NCBI GenBank assembly: GCA_030410095.1
Contig: JAUFRC010000001.1
Span: forward strand, 2,120,501-2,184,500
Length of the DNA: 64,000 bases
Reading direction: 5' to 3'
Origin: Paracoccus cavernae
GTDB taxonomy: Bacteria > Pseudomonadota > Alphaproteobacteria > Rhodobacterales > Rhodobacteraceae
The notes beneath the pieces were generated by a model that was not told the DNA's origin, searched no databases, and saw nothing but the letters and a program-made list of their open reading frames with translations. Made by a program: the position numbers and the translations under genes. Below, piece by piece: positions 21,124 to 31,595 of the stretch (its first letter is position 1; every line of letters begins with the position of its first letter).

Positions 21124-22698
21124 TTACTGGATCCGAGCGGAACCGGAAGGGTTGAAGTCGATGATGACGTCTTTCCAGCGATTATATTTTTCGGACGGCA
21201 GATTATAGCCGCCTTTTTCGCACATGAGGATAGCACGACGTCCAGCCTCATAGGCTTGTTTCGCTGCGGCATCAGAGCCGCCCGAATGGCTGTGCATGCG
21301 CAGGGAGCCTTTGTCGACCTTGCCGTCCTGCCCCATCGAGAAGGCGATCGAGACTTTGGTTTCGCTGGCTTCGGTCGAGAGCGATCCGCGGTTCCAGCAG
21401 GCCTCGACGGCGACGCGGAAGCCGTCCTTCTCGCCCTGGCTGAGCGGCGGGCCGTTCGCGGCAGCGCCACCTCCGCCCGAGCCGCCCGATCCGGCGGCCT
21501 GTTTCTCGGCGGCTTCCTTGGCGGCCTTGGCTTCGGCGGCTTCCTTGGCCTTGCGCTCGGCAGCGGCCTCTTCGCGGGCTTTGGCTTCGGCTGCGGCCTG
21601 TTCGGCCTCTTTCTTGGCCTTGGCCTCGGCTTCGCGCTTTTCGGCCGCTTCTTTTTCTGCAGCAGCCTTTGCCTCGGCCTCGCGTTTGGCCTTGGCTTCG
21701 GCCTCGGCCTTCTCGGCTGCGGCCTTTTCTGCTGCGGCCGCTTTTTCGGCAGCGGCCTTCTCGGCCTTTTCGGCCTCGGCGGCAGCGGCGGCGCGGCGTT
21801 CGGCAGCGGCGGCACGATCTGCGGCCGCTTTGTCGGCTTCGGCCTTTTCTGCGGCTCTCGGCTGCCTTCTCGGCGTCTTTCGCGGCGGCGGCCTTGTCGG
21901 CGGCAGCCTGCTCGGCCCGTTCGGCGGCGCGTTCTGCCGCGCGTTCTTCGGCGGCCCGTTCGGCAGCGGCGGCGCGTTTGGCCTCTTCCTCGCGATCGGC
22001 ACGCTCGGCGGCGGCAGCCTGTTCGCGGTTGGCGCTGGCGCGGGCTTCGGCGGCGGCTTCGGCCTCGCGGGCCAGAACCTGTTCACGCTCCGCCTGAGCG
22101 GCGGCAGCCGCAGCGGCAGCGGCCTGACGGCGGGCGCGGGCAGCCTCGGCCAGACCCTCGGGGCGCGCATGCGGACGCGCGGAATCCGTCGGTGCCAAGC
22201 TCGAGCGCGGCGGCTGGACGGCCTCGGGGCGGTTGGCGGTATTGGGCCGCTCGGAGGTCTGCGGCAGCGCGGCCATCTCGGTCGATTGCTCGGGCTGCTG
22301 CGGCTGGGGCGCGACGGTCGCAAGGCTTTGCGGCCGCGCGCTGCGCCAGATCGCTCAGATCGGGACGGGCCTCGGCGCTATCGACCGGCGAGGGCAAGGT
22401 CGTGGCCTCGGGCGCCGGCGAAGGCGCGGATTCGGCCTCGGGGGCACCAAGAACGGATTCCTCCGAGGGCGGTCGCGGCTGCGCCGGCGTGCTCGCGGCA
22501 CTGGCCCCGACCGGACCCGCCCCTGCTGCAGCGGCTGCAATCGCCTGGAACTCGGCCTCGGACATGGTCGAGACCTCGGTCATCTGGATCGCCTCGAGCG
22601 GCTGGGGACGGAAAAACGCGCCCCGATCGCCGCCCAGCCGATCAGACTGACATGGGCGACCCCGAGATCCAAGCGCCGATGCGATCCGAACGATCCAT
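21124..22698 (-). CDS. tolA: Cell envelope protein TolA (at least four frame changes)
   Basis: Inner-membrane protein that connects TolQR to Pal/TolB; about 524 residues. It starts MDRSDRIGAW, then has one membrane helix (about VSLIGWAAIGGAFF). A very long Ala/Glu/Lys-rich helical domain follows (about 21480-22200), with repeats such as EKAAAEKAAAAEKAAAEKAE. The C-terminal domain (FRVAVEACWNRGSL, VSIAFSMGQDGKV, YEAGRRAILMCEKGGYNLP) binds Pal partners. Frame changes are near 22650, 22630, 22330 (an extra A in an A run fits best) and 21860. The start is only 4 bases after the tolR stop. Confidence 0.92.
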
Positions 22699-22701
22699 GA
22701 T

Positions 22702-23152
22702 CTAGCCGTCCATCCGCGGGCCACCCGTTTCGGTGACCAGAACGATATTGTGGAAGCCGCCGGCATTGAGCGCGCCCATGACCTCCATCACGCGGGCATA
22801 GGGATCGCCCCATCGGCACGCAGATAGATCTTGTCGCTCTGGCGTTCCTCGGCAACCGCGCGCAGGCGGGTGATGAGTTCTTCTTCGGGAACCTCGCTCG
22901 TCATCATCATCAGCGGGCCATCGGTCGTGATCGAAACGGTCAGCGGCTCTTCCTGTTCGGCAGGCACGGCTTGCGCCGCAGTGCGCGGCAGCTCGAGCGG
23001 CACGCCCACCGTCAGCATCGGTGCCGCGACCATGAAGACGATCAGCAACACCAGCATGACATCGACGAAAGGCGTGACGTTGATCTCGGCCATCGGCTGG
23101 CTGCGCCGCCGCGATCCGCGTCTACCCGATTTTTCATGACGCCGCCGCCCAT
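22702..23152 (-). CDS. tolR: Tol-Pal proton channel subunit TolR (two frame changes)
   Basis: ExbD/TolR-family inner-membrane protein, about 150 residues, that with TolQ forms the proton-driven motor. The core MAEINVTPFVDVMLVLLIVFMV contains the conserved membrane Asp. It is preceded by a basic cytoplasmic segment beginning MGGGVMKN at 23152, in another frame (change near 23105). The C-terminal part (RVMEVMGALNAGGFHNIVLVTE) is reached after a change near 22800. The start is one base from the tolQ stop with GAGGAA upstream. Confidence 0.93.
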
Positions 23153-23153
23153 C

Positions 23154-23876
23154 TTATTCCTCGTTCAACTGACGCGAGAGGATGGTCGAGAATTCGTCGG
23201 CGAAGCTTTCGTAATTGCCGATGATGCGGTCGGAATCGGTCGAGAGCTTGTTGTAGAAAACCACCGCAGGAATCGCCGCCAAAAGGCCGAGCGCGGTCGC
23301 GATCAGCGCTTCGGCAATACCGGGCGCCACAACGGCGAGACTGGTATTCTGCGACAGCGCGATTTCCTCGAAGGCGATCTTGATGCCCCAGACGGTGCCG
23401 AAAAGCCCGATGAAGGGCGCGGTCGAGCCGACGGTGGCAAGGTAGCTGAGGCCGCGGGTCAGCCGGTCGCTTTCGCGCCCGATCGCCACGCTCATGGCGC
23501 GGTCGATGCGCGATGAGGCGCCCGCGATCAGCCCGCCGTCATCGCGGTGGCTGCGGCGCCATTCGAGCATGCCTGCCGAAAAGATGCGCTCCGAAGCGCC
23601 TTTGGGATTGTCGCCGATGCGGTCGAAAAGATCGTCGAGCGGTTGCCCCGACCAGAAGGCCCGGTCGAATTTGTCCGCATCGCGCTTGGCGGCAGCAAAG
23701 GTGATGAATTTCTGGATGATGATCGCCCAGGCCCAGAACGAGGCCACGATCAGCATCAGCATGACGATTTTGACGGTCGGAGAGGCGTTGCTGAAAAGCG
23801 CGATCAGCGAGAAATCGAGCGGCTGCGCTGCGCCGAGAATGGGGTCCATATCACTGCCTGCCTGTATTTGGCTCAT
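23154..23876 (-). CDS. tolQ: Tol-Pal proton channel subunit TolQ
   Basis: Intact 240-residue ExbB/TolQ-family protein with three membrane helices. Segments typical of the family are FWAWAIIIQKF, GLSYLATVGSTAPFIGLFGTVWGI and APGIAEALIATALGLLAAIPAVVFYN. It forms the pentameric channel around the TolR dimer and uses the proton gradient to drive TolA. It opens the tolQRAB-pal-cpoB run and lies 107 bases after ybgC. Confidence 0.96.
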   Translation of the reverse strand: MSQIQAGSDMDPILGAAQPLDFSLIALFSNASPTVKIVMLMLIVASFWAWAIIIQKFITFAAAKRDADKFDRAFWSGQPLDDLFDRIGDNPKGASERIFSAGMLEWRRSHRDDGGLIAGASSRIDRAMSVAIGRESDRLTRGLSYLATVGSTAPFIGLFGTVWGIKIAFEEIALSQNTSLAVVAPGIAEALIATALGLLAAIPAVVFYNKLSTDSDRIIGNYESFADEFSTILSRQLNEE

Positions 23877-23983
23877 AAGTTGCCGTTGCTCGGCTTGTTA
23901 ACAGGGCTTTACCAGAGGGTCAGCCGCCCTGCCTTACACAATGCCTTGATCCCGGGGTGATCTTGCCCGCGTCGGTTGTGCAG

Positions 23984-24373
23984 TTACGTCGCCGCAACGC
24001 GCGCGACAAGCGCCTGCGGCAGGCGGACCGGACGACCGGCGTCATTGATGCAAACAAGCGTCACTTTGGCGCTGAAAAGCAGCTGCCCGCCGCGTTTGAC
24101 CTCTTGCTCGACGGTGAGCCGCGCGGGCGTCATGCCGGCAAGGCGCGTCTCGACCGACAAAAGATCGTCGTAGCGCGCGGGGCTGATGTAATCGGCCTCG
24201 AGATGGCGGACGGCGAAAGCCGTGCCCTCGCGTTTGAGCGCCGCCTGATCCAGCCCGAGATCGCGCAGCCATTCCGACCGACCGCGCTCGATGAATTTCA
24301 GGTAATTTGCGTAATAGACAATGCGGGCAAGGTCGGTGTCTTCGTAATAGACGCGGGTCTCGAAGAGATGCAT
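23984..24373 (-). CDS. ybgC: Tol-Pal-associated acyl-CoA thioesterase
   Basis: Intact 129-residue hotdog thioesterase of the YbgC/FadM family, regularly encoded beside tolQ. The active-site segment is YYEDTDLARIVYYANYLKFIERGRSEWLR, with the catalytic Asp in YEDTD. ATG 24373 (MHLFETRVYYEDTD) matches the usual start; the longer upstream open frame has no family similarity. Substrates of the family are short acyl-CoA or acyl-ACP species. Confidence 0.95.
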   Translation of the reverse strand: MHLFETRVYYEDTDLARIVYYANYLKFIERGRSEWLRDLGLDQAALKREGTAFAVRHLEADYISPARYDDLLSVETRLAGMTPARLTVEQEVKRGGQLLFSAKVTLVCINDAGRPVRLPQALVARVAAT

Positions 24374-24437
24374 GGCGGATTTCCTTTCGTCATCGGCAAT
24401 CGAGGCATTGCTTTGCACAGCAGCTTGGCGGTCGCAG

Positions 24438-24504
24438 CGGGGTTTTCCACCCCGGCCACCTGAACGGCGGCCTCCCCCGGAGGATATTTCCCCATGAAAG
24501 AGAA
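24438..24504 (-). repeat. Intergenic repeat copy A (CTTTCAT / AATATCC box with GC hairpin)
   Basis: On the minus strand, directly after the stop of the upstream hypothetical gene, the sequence reads CTCTTTCATGGGGAAATATC then CTCCGGGGGAGG. It is followed by a CGGGGT-TTTCC-ACCCCG hairpin (plus-strand coordinates 24438-24454). The same CTTTCAT...AATATCC core occurs at 30166 and 43841. Similar elements are common between genes in Rhodobacterales; their role is unknown to me. Confidence 0.6.
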
Positions 24505-24506
24505 GG

Positions 24507-25070
24507 TTAGAGCCGCGCCGCCAGCCGCAAGGCATGCGAGGGATCCCTGGCGACGACGGGAAGCGCCGGATCATAGGCCGCGCGCAACAAGGCGGCGAGA
24601 GCGGGGGTCGCATTCACCTCGGTCGCGAAGGTCAGCAGCGCGCGCACGGCCACGGTTTCGGCCAGCTGCGCGGGATGTGCTTGGGCCAGACGCGTGCCCA
24701 TATTGAGGAAGGTCAGGCAGGAGCGGATCGAGCCGTCGGCGTCGAAGCGGAAGAGGCGGTATTCCTCGGCCTGTCGCGCGGCGAGGCGCGCGCCGAGATC
24801 GCTTTGCCCCGTCAGCTCGACGAGGTCGGGGACCGCATCCATCTCGGCCCAGTCGCGCAGGAAAAAGACCATGAAATTCGCACCCATCTCGGGGTCGGTT
24901 TCCATCATGGGCTGACGGATGTCGCGCAGGACCGCCGAGACCACATCGCGAAAGATCACGAGGCTTTCGTCGGCCAGACCAAAGACCACCGGAGCAACGG
25001 GGCGGGCCCATTTGGCGCAGAAATACTGGCCGTCACGGGTGAAAAGCGCGGCGATTTCTTCGAGTGTCAT
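24507..25070 (-). CDS. Conserved hypothetical protein
   Basis: Intact frame of 187 residues from ATG 25070 (MTLEEIAALF); an in-frame ATG at 25106 is also possible. I do not recognise the family. It looks soluble and mostly alpha-helical, with no signal peptide or membrane helix. Notable stretches are FTRDGQYFCAKWARPVAPVVFG, NFMVFFLRDWAEMDAVPDLV and YRLFRFDADGSIRSCLTFLNMG. Codon use is like its neighbours, so it is probably a native gene. It lies upstream of ybgC on the same strand, 133 bases apart, but a repeat element separates them and it need not belong to the Tol system. Confidence 0.75.
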   Translation of the reverse strand: MTLEEIAALFTRDGQYFCAKWARPVAPVVFGLADESLVIFRDVVSAVLRDIRQPMMETDPEMGANFMVFFLRDWAEMDAVPDLVELTGQSDLGARLAARQAEEYRLFRFDADGSIRSCLTFLNMGTRLAQAHPAQLAETVAVRALLTFATEVNATPALAALLRAAYDPALPVVARDPSHALRLAARL

Positions 25071-25215
25071 CACGTCGATATCCTGTTTTGCGCGCCTGTC
25101 ATGCACAAAATCGGCAGCGGGTGGAAGCCGCGAAAGACGAAAGGGAGCGTCAGCTCCCTTTGCCCTGCCCCGGAGAGCGATGTTTGCGCCCCGGCGCGGC
25201 CCTTCGCGTTCCGGC

Positions 25216-25859
<644 letters not shown>

Positions 25860-25860
<1 letters not shown>

Positions 25861-26567
25861 TACGCGGTCTCCTTCTTGCGGGTCGTGCGCTGTTCGATGC
25901 GCTTTTCATGCGGACCCTGGATCAGGCGGTGGACATAGATCCCCGGCAGGTGGATCGCATCGGGATCGAGCGAGCCGGTCGGGACGATCTCTTCGACCTC
26001 GCAGACGCAGACGCGACCGCTTTTCGCGGCGGGCACGTTGAAGTTGCGCGCGGTCTTGCGGAAAATCACGTTCCCCGATCTGTCGGCTTTCCAGCCCTTG
26101 ACGATGGCGAGATCGGCGACGATGCCGCGTTCGAGGATATAGGTCTCGCCGTCGAAATCCTTGTGCTCTTTACCCTCGGCGATCACGGTACCGACGCCGG
26201 TCTTGGTATAAAAGCCCGGAATGCCTGCTCCGCCTGCACGCAGACGCTCGGCCAAAGTGCCCTGCGGGTTGAACTCCAGTTCCAGCTCGCCCGACAGATA
26301 CTGGCGCATGAATTCCGCGTTTTCGCCGACATAGGACGAAATCATCTTCTTGATCTGGCGCGTCTGCAAGAGCAGGCCCAAACCGAAATCGTCGACGCCC
26401 GCGTTGTTCGAGGCGACCGTCAGCCCCTTCACGCCCGATTTGCACAAAGCCGCAATCAGAAGCTCGGGAATGCCCGAAAGACCGAAGCCACCGGCCGCGA
26501 TCAGCATCCCGTCATGCACAAGACCCTCTAGCGCTTCTTCGGCGCTGCCATAGACCTTCTTACCCAT
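25860..26567 (-). CDS. scoA: 3-oxoacid CoA-transferase subunit A
   Basis: Intact alpha subunit of about 235 residues. The CoA-binding segment [18 protein letters not shown] and the run [20 protein letters not shown] are typical, as is [13 protein letters not shown] and [38 protein letters not shown] 26567 is preferred to the GTG at 26576. Translationally coupled to scoB. The gene is divergent from the PAS-LuxR regulator, 143 bases away, which may control it. Confidence 0.93.
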
Positions 26568-26710
26568 CGACCCCACTCTTTGCTGAAATCCCCATTGCGG
26601 GTCTCCCCACCCGCCAATGGTTAACTTTGCAGGGTTGCAAGCCGCCGCACCATACGTAGGAATACTTAACTGCCTAAGTAACGGATTGGCCCGATGCCGC
26701 CCCTTCCCCG

Positions 26711-27280
26711 ATGCCCGCCGGCGACGCCGAAAGCCTGGGCTTTCTTCATGCCCCCGTGGCGACGCTGGTTCTGTCGAACCGGATCGTGATGCGTGCCAGC
26801 GCGATGGTCGAGCGCGTCTTCGGCTGGCACCCGTCCGAGATCGAGGGCAAGTCGATCCGCCTGCTCTACCCCGGCCAGACCGATTTCGAACAGATCGGCG
26901 AGCGCGCGCTTCAGGCCTTCGCGCAAGACAGCCTGTGCCGCGACGAGCGGCTGATGCGGCGCAAGAACGGCCAGATCGTCTGGATGGAGGGCCGCGGCCA
27001 TACGCTCGACCGCAGCGATCCCTTCCGGCTCGCGGTCTGGAGCTATGCGCCGCTCGAAAGCCCCTCGCCGCCCGCGCCCTCTTTCGGAGCGATGCTGACC
27101 GCGACCGAAAAGCTCATCGCGACCTATCTGGTCAACGGCATGACCAGCAAGGAAATCGCGCAGGCCCTCGGCCGCTCGCCCCGCACGATCGAGGTTCACC
27201 GCGCCAATATGATGCGCAAGATGGAGGTCAGAAACGGCCCCGAGCTGGTCCGCGCGCTGCTCAACCTCGAAGCGGGCTGA
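26711..27280 (+). CDS. PAS-LuxR single-component transcriptional regulator
   Basis: Intact 189-residue protein. Residues 12-110 look like a PAS sensor domain ([35 protein letters not shown]). Residues 125-185 form a LuxR/GerE helix-turn-helix ([22 protein letters not shown], then [18 protein letters not shown]). There is no receiver domain, so it probably senses a ligand or redox state directly. It is transcribed away from scoAB and may regulate that operon; this is inference from position only. The intergenic region holds AT-rich stretches fit for two promoters, but I cannot define them. Confidence 0.85.
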   Translation: MPAGDAESLGFLHAPVATLVLSNRIVMRASAMVERVFGWHPSEIEGKSIRLLYPGQTDFEQIGERALQAFAQDSLCRDERLMRRKNGQIVWMEGRGHTLDRSDPFRLAVWSYAPLESPSPPAPSFGAMLTATEKLIATYLVNGMTSKEIAQALGRSPRTIEVHRANMMRKMEVRNGPELVRALLNLEAG

Positions 27281-27311
27281 GCGCCCGCTTTCTTCATCAC
27301 TTAAATACCCG

Positions 27312-27347
27312 AAAACGAAAAAGGGCCGGAGCATTGCCCCGACCCTT
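27312..27347 (-). terminator. Terminator of topA
   Basis: On the minus strand an imperfect hairpin (AAGGGTCGGGGC, ATG loop region, then GCTCCGGCCCTT; plus coordinates 27321-27347) is followed by TTTTTCGTTTTC. It lies about 25 bases beyond the topA stop and probably ends topA. The short segment just before it (27288-27312) resembles the CTTTCAT intergenic repeat but is degenerate. Confidence 0.65.
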
Positions 27348-27371
27348 CCGCTTTGTCTCGATTGTCCGCGA

Positions 27372-30097
27372 TTACGCGTCGGCATCACCGGCTGGCGCGG
27401 CGGCTTTCTTGGCCGGAGCCTTCTTGGCCGCAGGCTTTTTCGCGGCGGGCTTTTTCGCAGGCTTGGCCTCGGCCCCTCGACCGCCCCGTCAACCGCTTCG
27501 GCATCCGCCTTGGCCGCGGTTTCTTTGCCGCAGGCTTCTTGGCCGCCGTTTTGGTCGTGGTCTTGGCCGCGGCCTTCTTCGCCGCAGGCTTGCCGGTCGC
27601 GGCCTTCTTGGCGGCAGGCTTTTTCGCCGCCGTCTTCTTGCCGCCCTTCGACGCCTTGGCCGCGATCAGCTCCAAAGCCTGTTCCAGACCGAGATCGGCA
27701 GGCTCCACATCACGCGGCAAGGTCGCATTGACCTTGCCCCATTTGACATAGGGTCCGTAGCGTCCCGCCATGACCTGGATCGGCCCGCCTTCGGGATGCT
27801 CGCCCAACTCTTTCAACGGTGCCGCAGCAGCAGCGCGGCCACGCACCTGTTTGGAGGCCAGAACCTCGACCGCGCGGTTCATGCCGACGATGAAAACCTC
27901 GTCGACATCGGGCAGGTTGGCATATTTCGTGCCGTGTTTGACGAAGGGCCCGAAGCGCCCGATCCCCGCCAGAACCGGCTCGCCATCCTCGGGATGCGGC
28001 CCGATTTCGCGCGGCAACGCGAGCAGATCCAGCGCGCGCTGCAGATCGACCGAAGAGAGCTCCCAGCTTTTGGGAACCGAGGCACGCGGCGGTTTCGGCA
28101 CGTCTTCGGTGGCCTCGCCGCGCTGGACATAGGGGCCGAAACGACCGTTCTTCAGACTGATCGCCTCGTCGTTGTCGTAGCCGAGGATCAGATCGCCGAC
28201 GACCTCGCCCTCCGGCCCGCCGATCGGACGGGTGAAGCGGCAGGCGGGATAGTTGGTGCAGCCGACAAAGGCCCCGCCCGAACGCGCGGTCTTGAGATGC
28301 AGCTTGCCGACATGGCACAGCGGGCATTCGCGCGGATCACCGCCATCCGCACGCGGAGGATAAAGCGCAGGCGCCAAAGCCTCGTCGATCGCAGTCAACA
28401 CCTCGGAGATGCGCAGCTCGCTGGTATCTTCGAGCGCCGCCGAGAAATCGCGCCAGAACCGGCGCAACACATCGCGGTAGGCCATATCGCCGGCGCTGAT
28501 CTCGTCGAGCTCGCCTTCGAGATCCGCAGTGAAATCATAGCTCACATAGCGCGGGAAATAGGTCTTGAGGAAAACCGTGACCAGCCGCCCCTTGTCCTCA
28601 GGGATCAGGCGGTTCTTGTCCTTGCGCACATAGTCGCGGTCCTGAATCGTCGTCACGATCGAGGCATAGGTGGACGGGCGTCCAATCCCCAATTCCTCCA
28701 TGCGCTTGACCAGCGTGGCCTCGGTATAGCGCGGGGGCTTGGGTGAAATGCTGCTCGGGCGTGACCGAGCGCTTGGCCGTGGCCTCGCCCTCGGCGATCT
28801 GGGGCAGACGGGCGCTGTCTTCGCCCTCGTCGTCGTCGAGCCCCTGGTCATAGACCTTGAGGAAGCCGTCAAAGAGCATGACCTGACCATTGGCGCGCAG
28901 ACCGACCTGCCCGTCGGCCGAGCCGATCTCGACGGTCGTGCGCTCCATGCGGGCGGCTTCCATCTGGCTCGCCAGCGTGCGCTTCCAGATCAGATCGTAA
29001 AGCGCCTTCTGGTCCTTTTCCGAGATCCGCAGCTTGTCGGGCGACAGCATCATATCGGTCGGACGGATACATTCATGCGCTTCCTGCGCATTCTTGGCCT
29101 TGTTCTTGTACATGCGCGGCGATTTGGGGACGTAATTCTCGCCGAACCGCGCCTTGATCGCATCGCGCGCCGCCATCACGGCCTCTGGGGCCATATCGAT
29201 GCCGTCGGTCCGCATATAGGTGATGAGCCCGGCCTCGTACAAACGCTGCGCCGCCGACATGCAGGCCCGCGCGCCAAGGCCGAGCTTGCGGCTCGCCTCC
29301 TGCTGGAGCGTCGAGGTCATGAAGGGCGGCCAGGGATTGCGGCTCGCGGGCTTTGCCGCCACGCTCGAGACCCGCAAATCGCGCGAGGACAAGGCAGCGA
29401 CCGCCAGCTGGGCCTGTTCGGCATTGGCCAGATCGAAACGCTCGAGCTTCTGCCCGCCGAAAACCACCATCTGCGCATCGAACTCGTCGCCGCGCGGCGT
29501 CGCGAGGCGGGCATGGACCGACCAGTATTCGCGCGGTTTGAACGCCTCGATCTCCATCTCGCGGTCGACAATGATGCGCAAGGCGACCGACTGGACGCGG
29601 CCCGCCGATTTCGCGCCGGGCAATTTGCGCCACAGCACCGGCGAAAGCTTGAAGCCCACCAGATAATCCAGCGCCCGTCGTGCGAGATAGGCATCGACCA
29701 AGGGCTGGTCGATCCGGCGCGGATTGGCCATTGCCTCGGTCACGGCATTCTTGGTGATGGCGTTGAAGGTCACGCGGTTGACCTCGGCACCCTTCTTGAG
29801 CGCCGGTGCCAGAGCCTCGAGCAAATGCCACGAAATCGCCTCGCCCTCGCGATCGGGGTCGGTGGCGAGGATCAGGTTCTGGTCGCCCGCAAGCGCGTCC
29901 TTGATCGCCTTGAGATGTTTGCGGCTGTCGGCAGCCACCTCCCACTTCATGGCGAAATCATCATCGGGATCGACGCTGCCGTCCTTGGGCGGAAGGTCAC
30001 GCACATGGCCGAAAGAGGCGAGAACGGTATAATCATCACCCAGATATTTGTTGATCGTCTTGGCCTTTGCCGGAGATTCTACGACGACGACGGGCAT
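27372..30097 (-). CDS. topA: DNA topoisomerase I (three frame changes)
   Basis: Type IA topoisomerase that relaxes negative supercoils; essential. About 908 residues. The TOPRIM motif TDPDREGE is at 79-86, and the active-site Tyr294 is in LITYMRTDG. A C4 zinc finger follows (CPLCHVGKLHLKTARSGGAFVGCTNYPAC abbreviated: CPLC ... CTNYPAC). Several GRFGPYV-type repeats (NGRFGPYVQRG, GRFGPFVKHG, GRYGPYVKWG) come next. The tail is Lys/Ala/Pro-rich. Frame changes are near 28740 (an extra G fits best), 27490 and 27470; the restored end is about AAAPAGDADA, stop at 27372. The start MPVVVVESPAKAKTI matches family members. Confidence 0.94.
27400..27660 (-). repeat. Histone H1-like Lys/Ala/Pro tail of TopA
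   Basis: The end of topA encodes about ten near-repeats of AAKKPAAKK / AKKAAAK, interrupted by a short acidic patch (ADAEAVDGAVEGAEA). Such basic, disordered tails occur on TopA of many alphaproteobacteria and probably bind DNA. The low complexity also explains two of the indels that fall here. Confidence 0.7.
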
Positions 30098-30165
30098 GAA
30101 AATTCCTTCGAGATGATTCGGCCTGCGAAAATGGGCACGCGACCGGCAACTGTCAACGCTGCCCG

Positions 30166-30214
30166 TCTTTCATGTAACAATATCCCGCGGGGGTACGGGG
30201 GCGCGAAGCCCCGC
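30166..30214 (+). repeat. Intergenic repeat copy B (CTTTCAT / AATATCC box with GC hairpin)
   Basis: Reads TCTTTCATGTAACAATATCC then CGCGGGGGTACGGGGGC, ending in a GGGGC-GCGAA-GCCCC hairpin. It sits between the fpr stop and the topA start, antisense to both. It shares its core with the copies at 24438 and 43841. Confidence 0.6.
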
Positions 30215-30266
30215 CGCATCTCGCGTTGCTCGTGGATAGCATGGCCCGCGGGCGATGGGGAAGCCG

Positions 30267-31106
30267 TCAGATACCGTCGCCGACAAAGGCTTTTTCGACA
30301 ACGAATTCCTTGGGATCGCTGTTGGCACCCTCGCGCAGGCCGAAACCTTCGAGAACCGCCTTCACATCGACGTTGAAGGCCAGGCTGCCGCAGATCATGG
30401 CGCGGTCGGTCGCCGGATCGATCGGCGGAAGGCCCAAATCGGCAAACACCTTGCCCGAGATCATGTTGTCGGTAATGCGGCCCATCAGCGGGCTCTCTTC
30501 ACGCGTCGTGGTCGGATAATACAGCAGACGCTTGGCGAAATCCTCGCCGTAGATCTCGGTCAGCAGCGGATCATGGCGCAGGTTCTCGACCAGCTCGCGG
30601 CCGTAGTTCAGCTCCTCGGCGGTGCGGCAGGTATGCATCATCACGACCTGCTCGTAGCGCTCAAAGGTCTCGGGGTCGCGCATCAGCGAGGCGAAGGGCG
30701 CAAAGCCCGTGCCGGTCGCGAGGAACCACATCCGCTTGCCCGGAAGCAGCGCGTCGAGGACCAGAGTTCCGACCGGCTTGGGGCGCAGGATGATCTCGTC
30801 GCCCGGCTTGATGTGCTGGAGCTTGGAGGTCAGCGGCCCGTCCGGCACCTTGATCGAATAGAATTCCAGCTCGTCGTCCCAGTTGGGCGAGGCGATCGAA
30901 TAGGCCCGCAGCAAGGGCTTTCCGTTGTCGCCCATCAGGCCGATCATCACGAATTCGCCCGAACGGAAGCGCAGGCTTGCCGGACGGGTGACGCGGAAGG
31001 AAAACAGATTGTCCGACCAGTGTTTCACCGAGGTGACTTTCTGGGCATCGGGCAGGGTTTTCGCGGAAGGTGCAGCGGTATCGGCCACGGGAAGATCCAG
31101 AGTCAT
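30267..31106 (-). CDS. fpr: Ferredoxin--NADP+ reductase
   Basis: Intact 279-residue FAD flavoprotein of the bacterial plant-type FNR family. The FAD motif RAYSIASP is at 67-74, the NADP-binding GTGFAPF at 132-138, and the end EFVVEKAFVGDGI is typical. It moves electrons between NADPH and ferredoxin or flavodoxin. Being downstream of cysI and cysH, it probably feeds the sulfite reductase here. A 105-base gap separates it from the DUF934 gene, so it may also have its own promoter. Confidence 0.94.
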   Translation of the reverse strand: MTLDLPVADTAAPSAKTLPDAQKVTSVKHWSDNLFSFRVTRPASLRFRSGEFVMIGLMGDNGKPLLRAYSIASPNWDDELEFYSIKVPDGPLTSKLQHIKPGDEIILRPKPVGTLVLDALLPGKRMWFLATGTGFAPFASLMRDPETFERYEQVVMMHTCRTAEELNYGRELVENLRHDPLLTEIYGEDFAKRLLYYPTTTREESPLMGRITDNMISGKVFADLGLPPIDPATDRAMICGSLAFNVDVKAVLEGFGLREGANSDPKEFVVEKAFVGDGI

Positions 31107-31211
31107 TTCGAAATTCCTGAGTTATCTAGTCGATTGGCGGGATCTTTGGAACCCCGCCCCCTGCGCCCCAAGAGCGCAGGGATCGTGAAAGCGCCCCCGC
31201 GGGGCAAAAGT

Positions 31212-31595
31212 TCAGCCCGCCAGTTTCGAGCGGTGGTCCCAATCCTGCCAATCGGCGCGGAACAGCCATTGATCCTCGGGCTGGCGGCGGGCCAGCTCGG
31301 CGCTGATCTGGACCTCGTCGAAGCCCACGCGGCGCGCCATCGCATATTGGTCGGCAATCAGCTTGCCGACGGCGCGCAGACGGCCCTCGTAGCCCAGCTC
31401 GCGCAGACGGCGGGCAAGGGAAAAGCCGCGCCCGTCGGTCATGGCCGGAAAGTCCACCGCGATCAGCTCGCGGTGGAGGTGGTCGACCAGCTCTTCGATG
31501 CTGGTATCCGAAGCCAGAACCACCGGTTCCGCCCCGTCATGCGCATGGAAGCCGTCGTCACGGACAAGAAAGAATTCGCTGGTGGAAGCGCTCAT
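31212..31595 (-). CDS. DUF934 protein of the sulfite reduction operon
   Basis: Intact 127-residue protein of the DUF934 family, which is regularly found beside cysI and cysH in proteobacteria. The conserved C-terminal part is DFPAMTDGRGFSLARRLRELGY, then GFDEVQISAELARRQPEDQW. It is cytoplasmic by sequence. Its biochemical function is not known; a role in electron delivery to or assembly of sulfite reductase is only inferred from linkage. The start at 31595 lies within the last codons of cysH (overlap 4 bases). Confidence 0.88.
   Translation of the reverse strand: MSASTSEFFLVRDDGFHAHDGAEPVVLASDTSIEELVDHLHRELIAVDFPAMTDGRGFSLARRLRELGYEGRLRAVGKLIADQYAMARRVGFDEVQISAELARRQPEDQWLFRADWQDWDHRSKLAG

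Noticed and set aside
21480..22200. Non-coding low-complexity repeat
   Set aside because: It is the Ala/Glu/Lys helical domain of TolA, in frame with its known C-terminal domain after correction.
27400..27660. Short tandem repeat array or CRISPR-like repeats
   Set aside because: The repeated AAG/GCC units are codons of the Lys/Ala-rich TopA tail, not an array with spacers.
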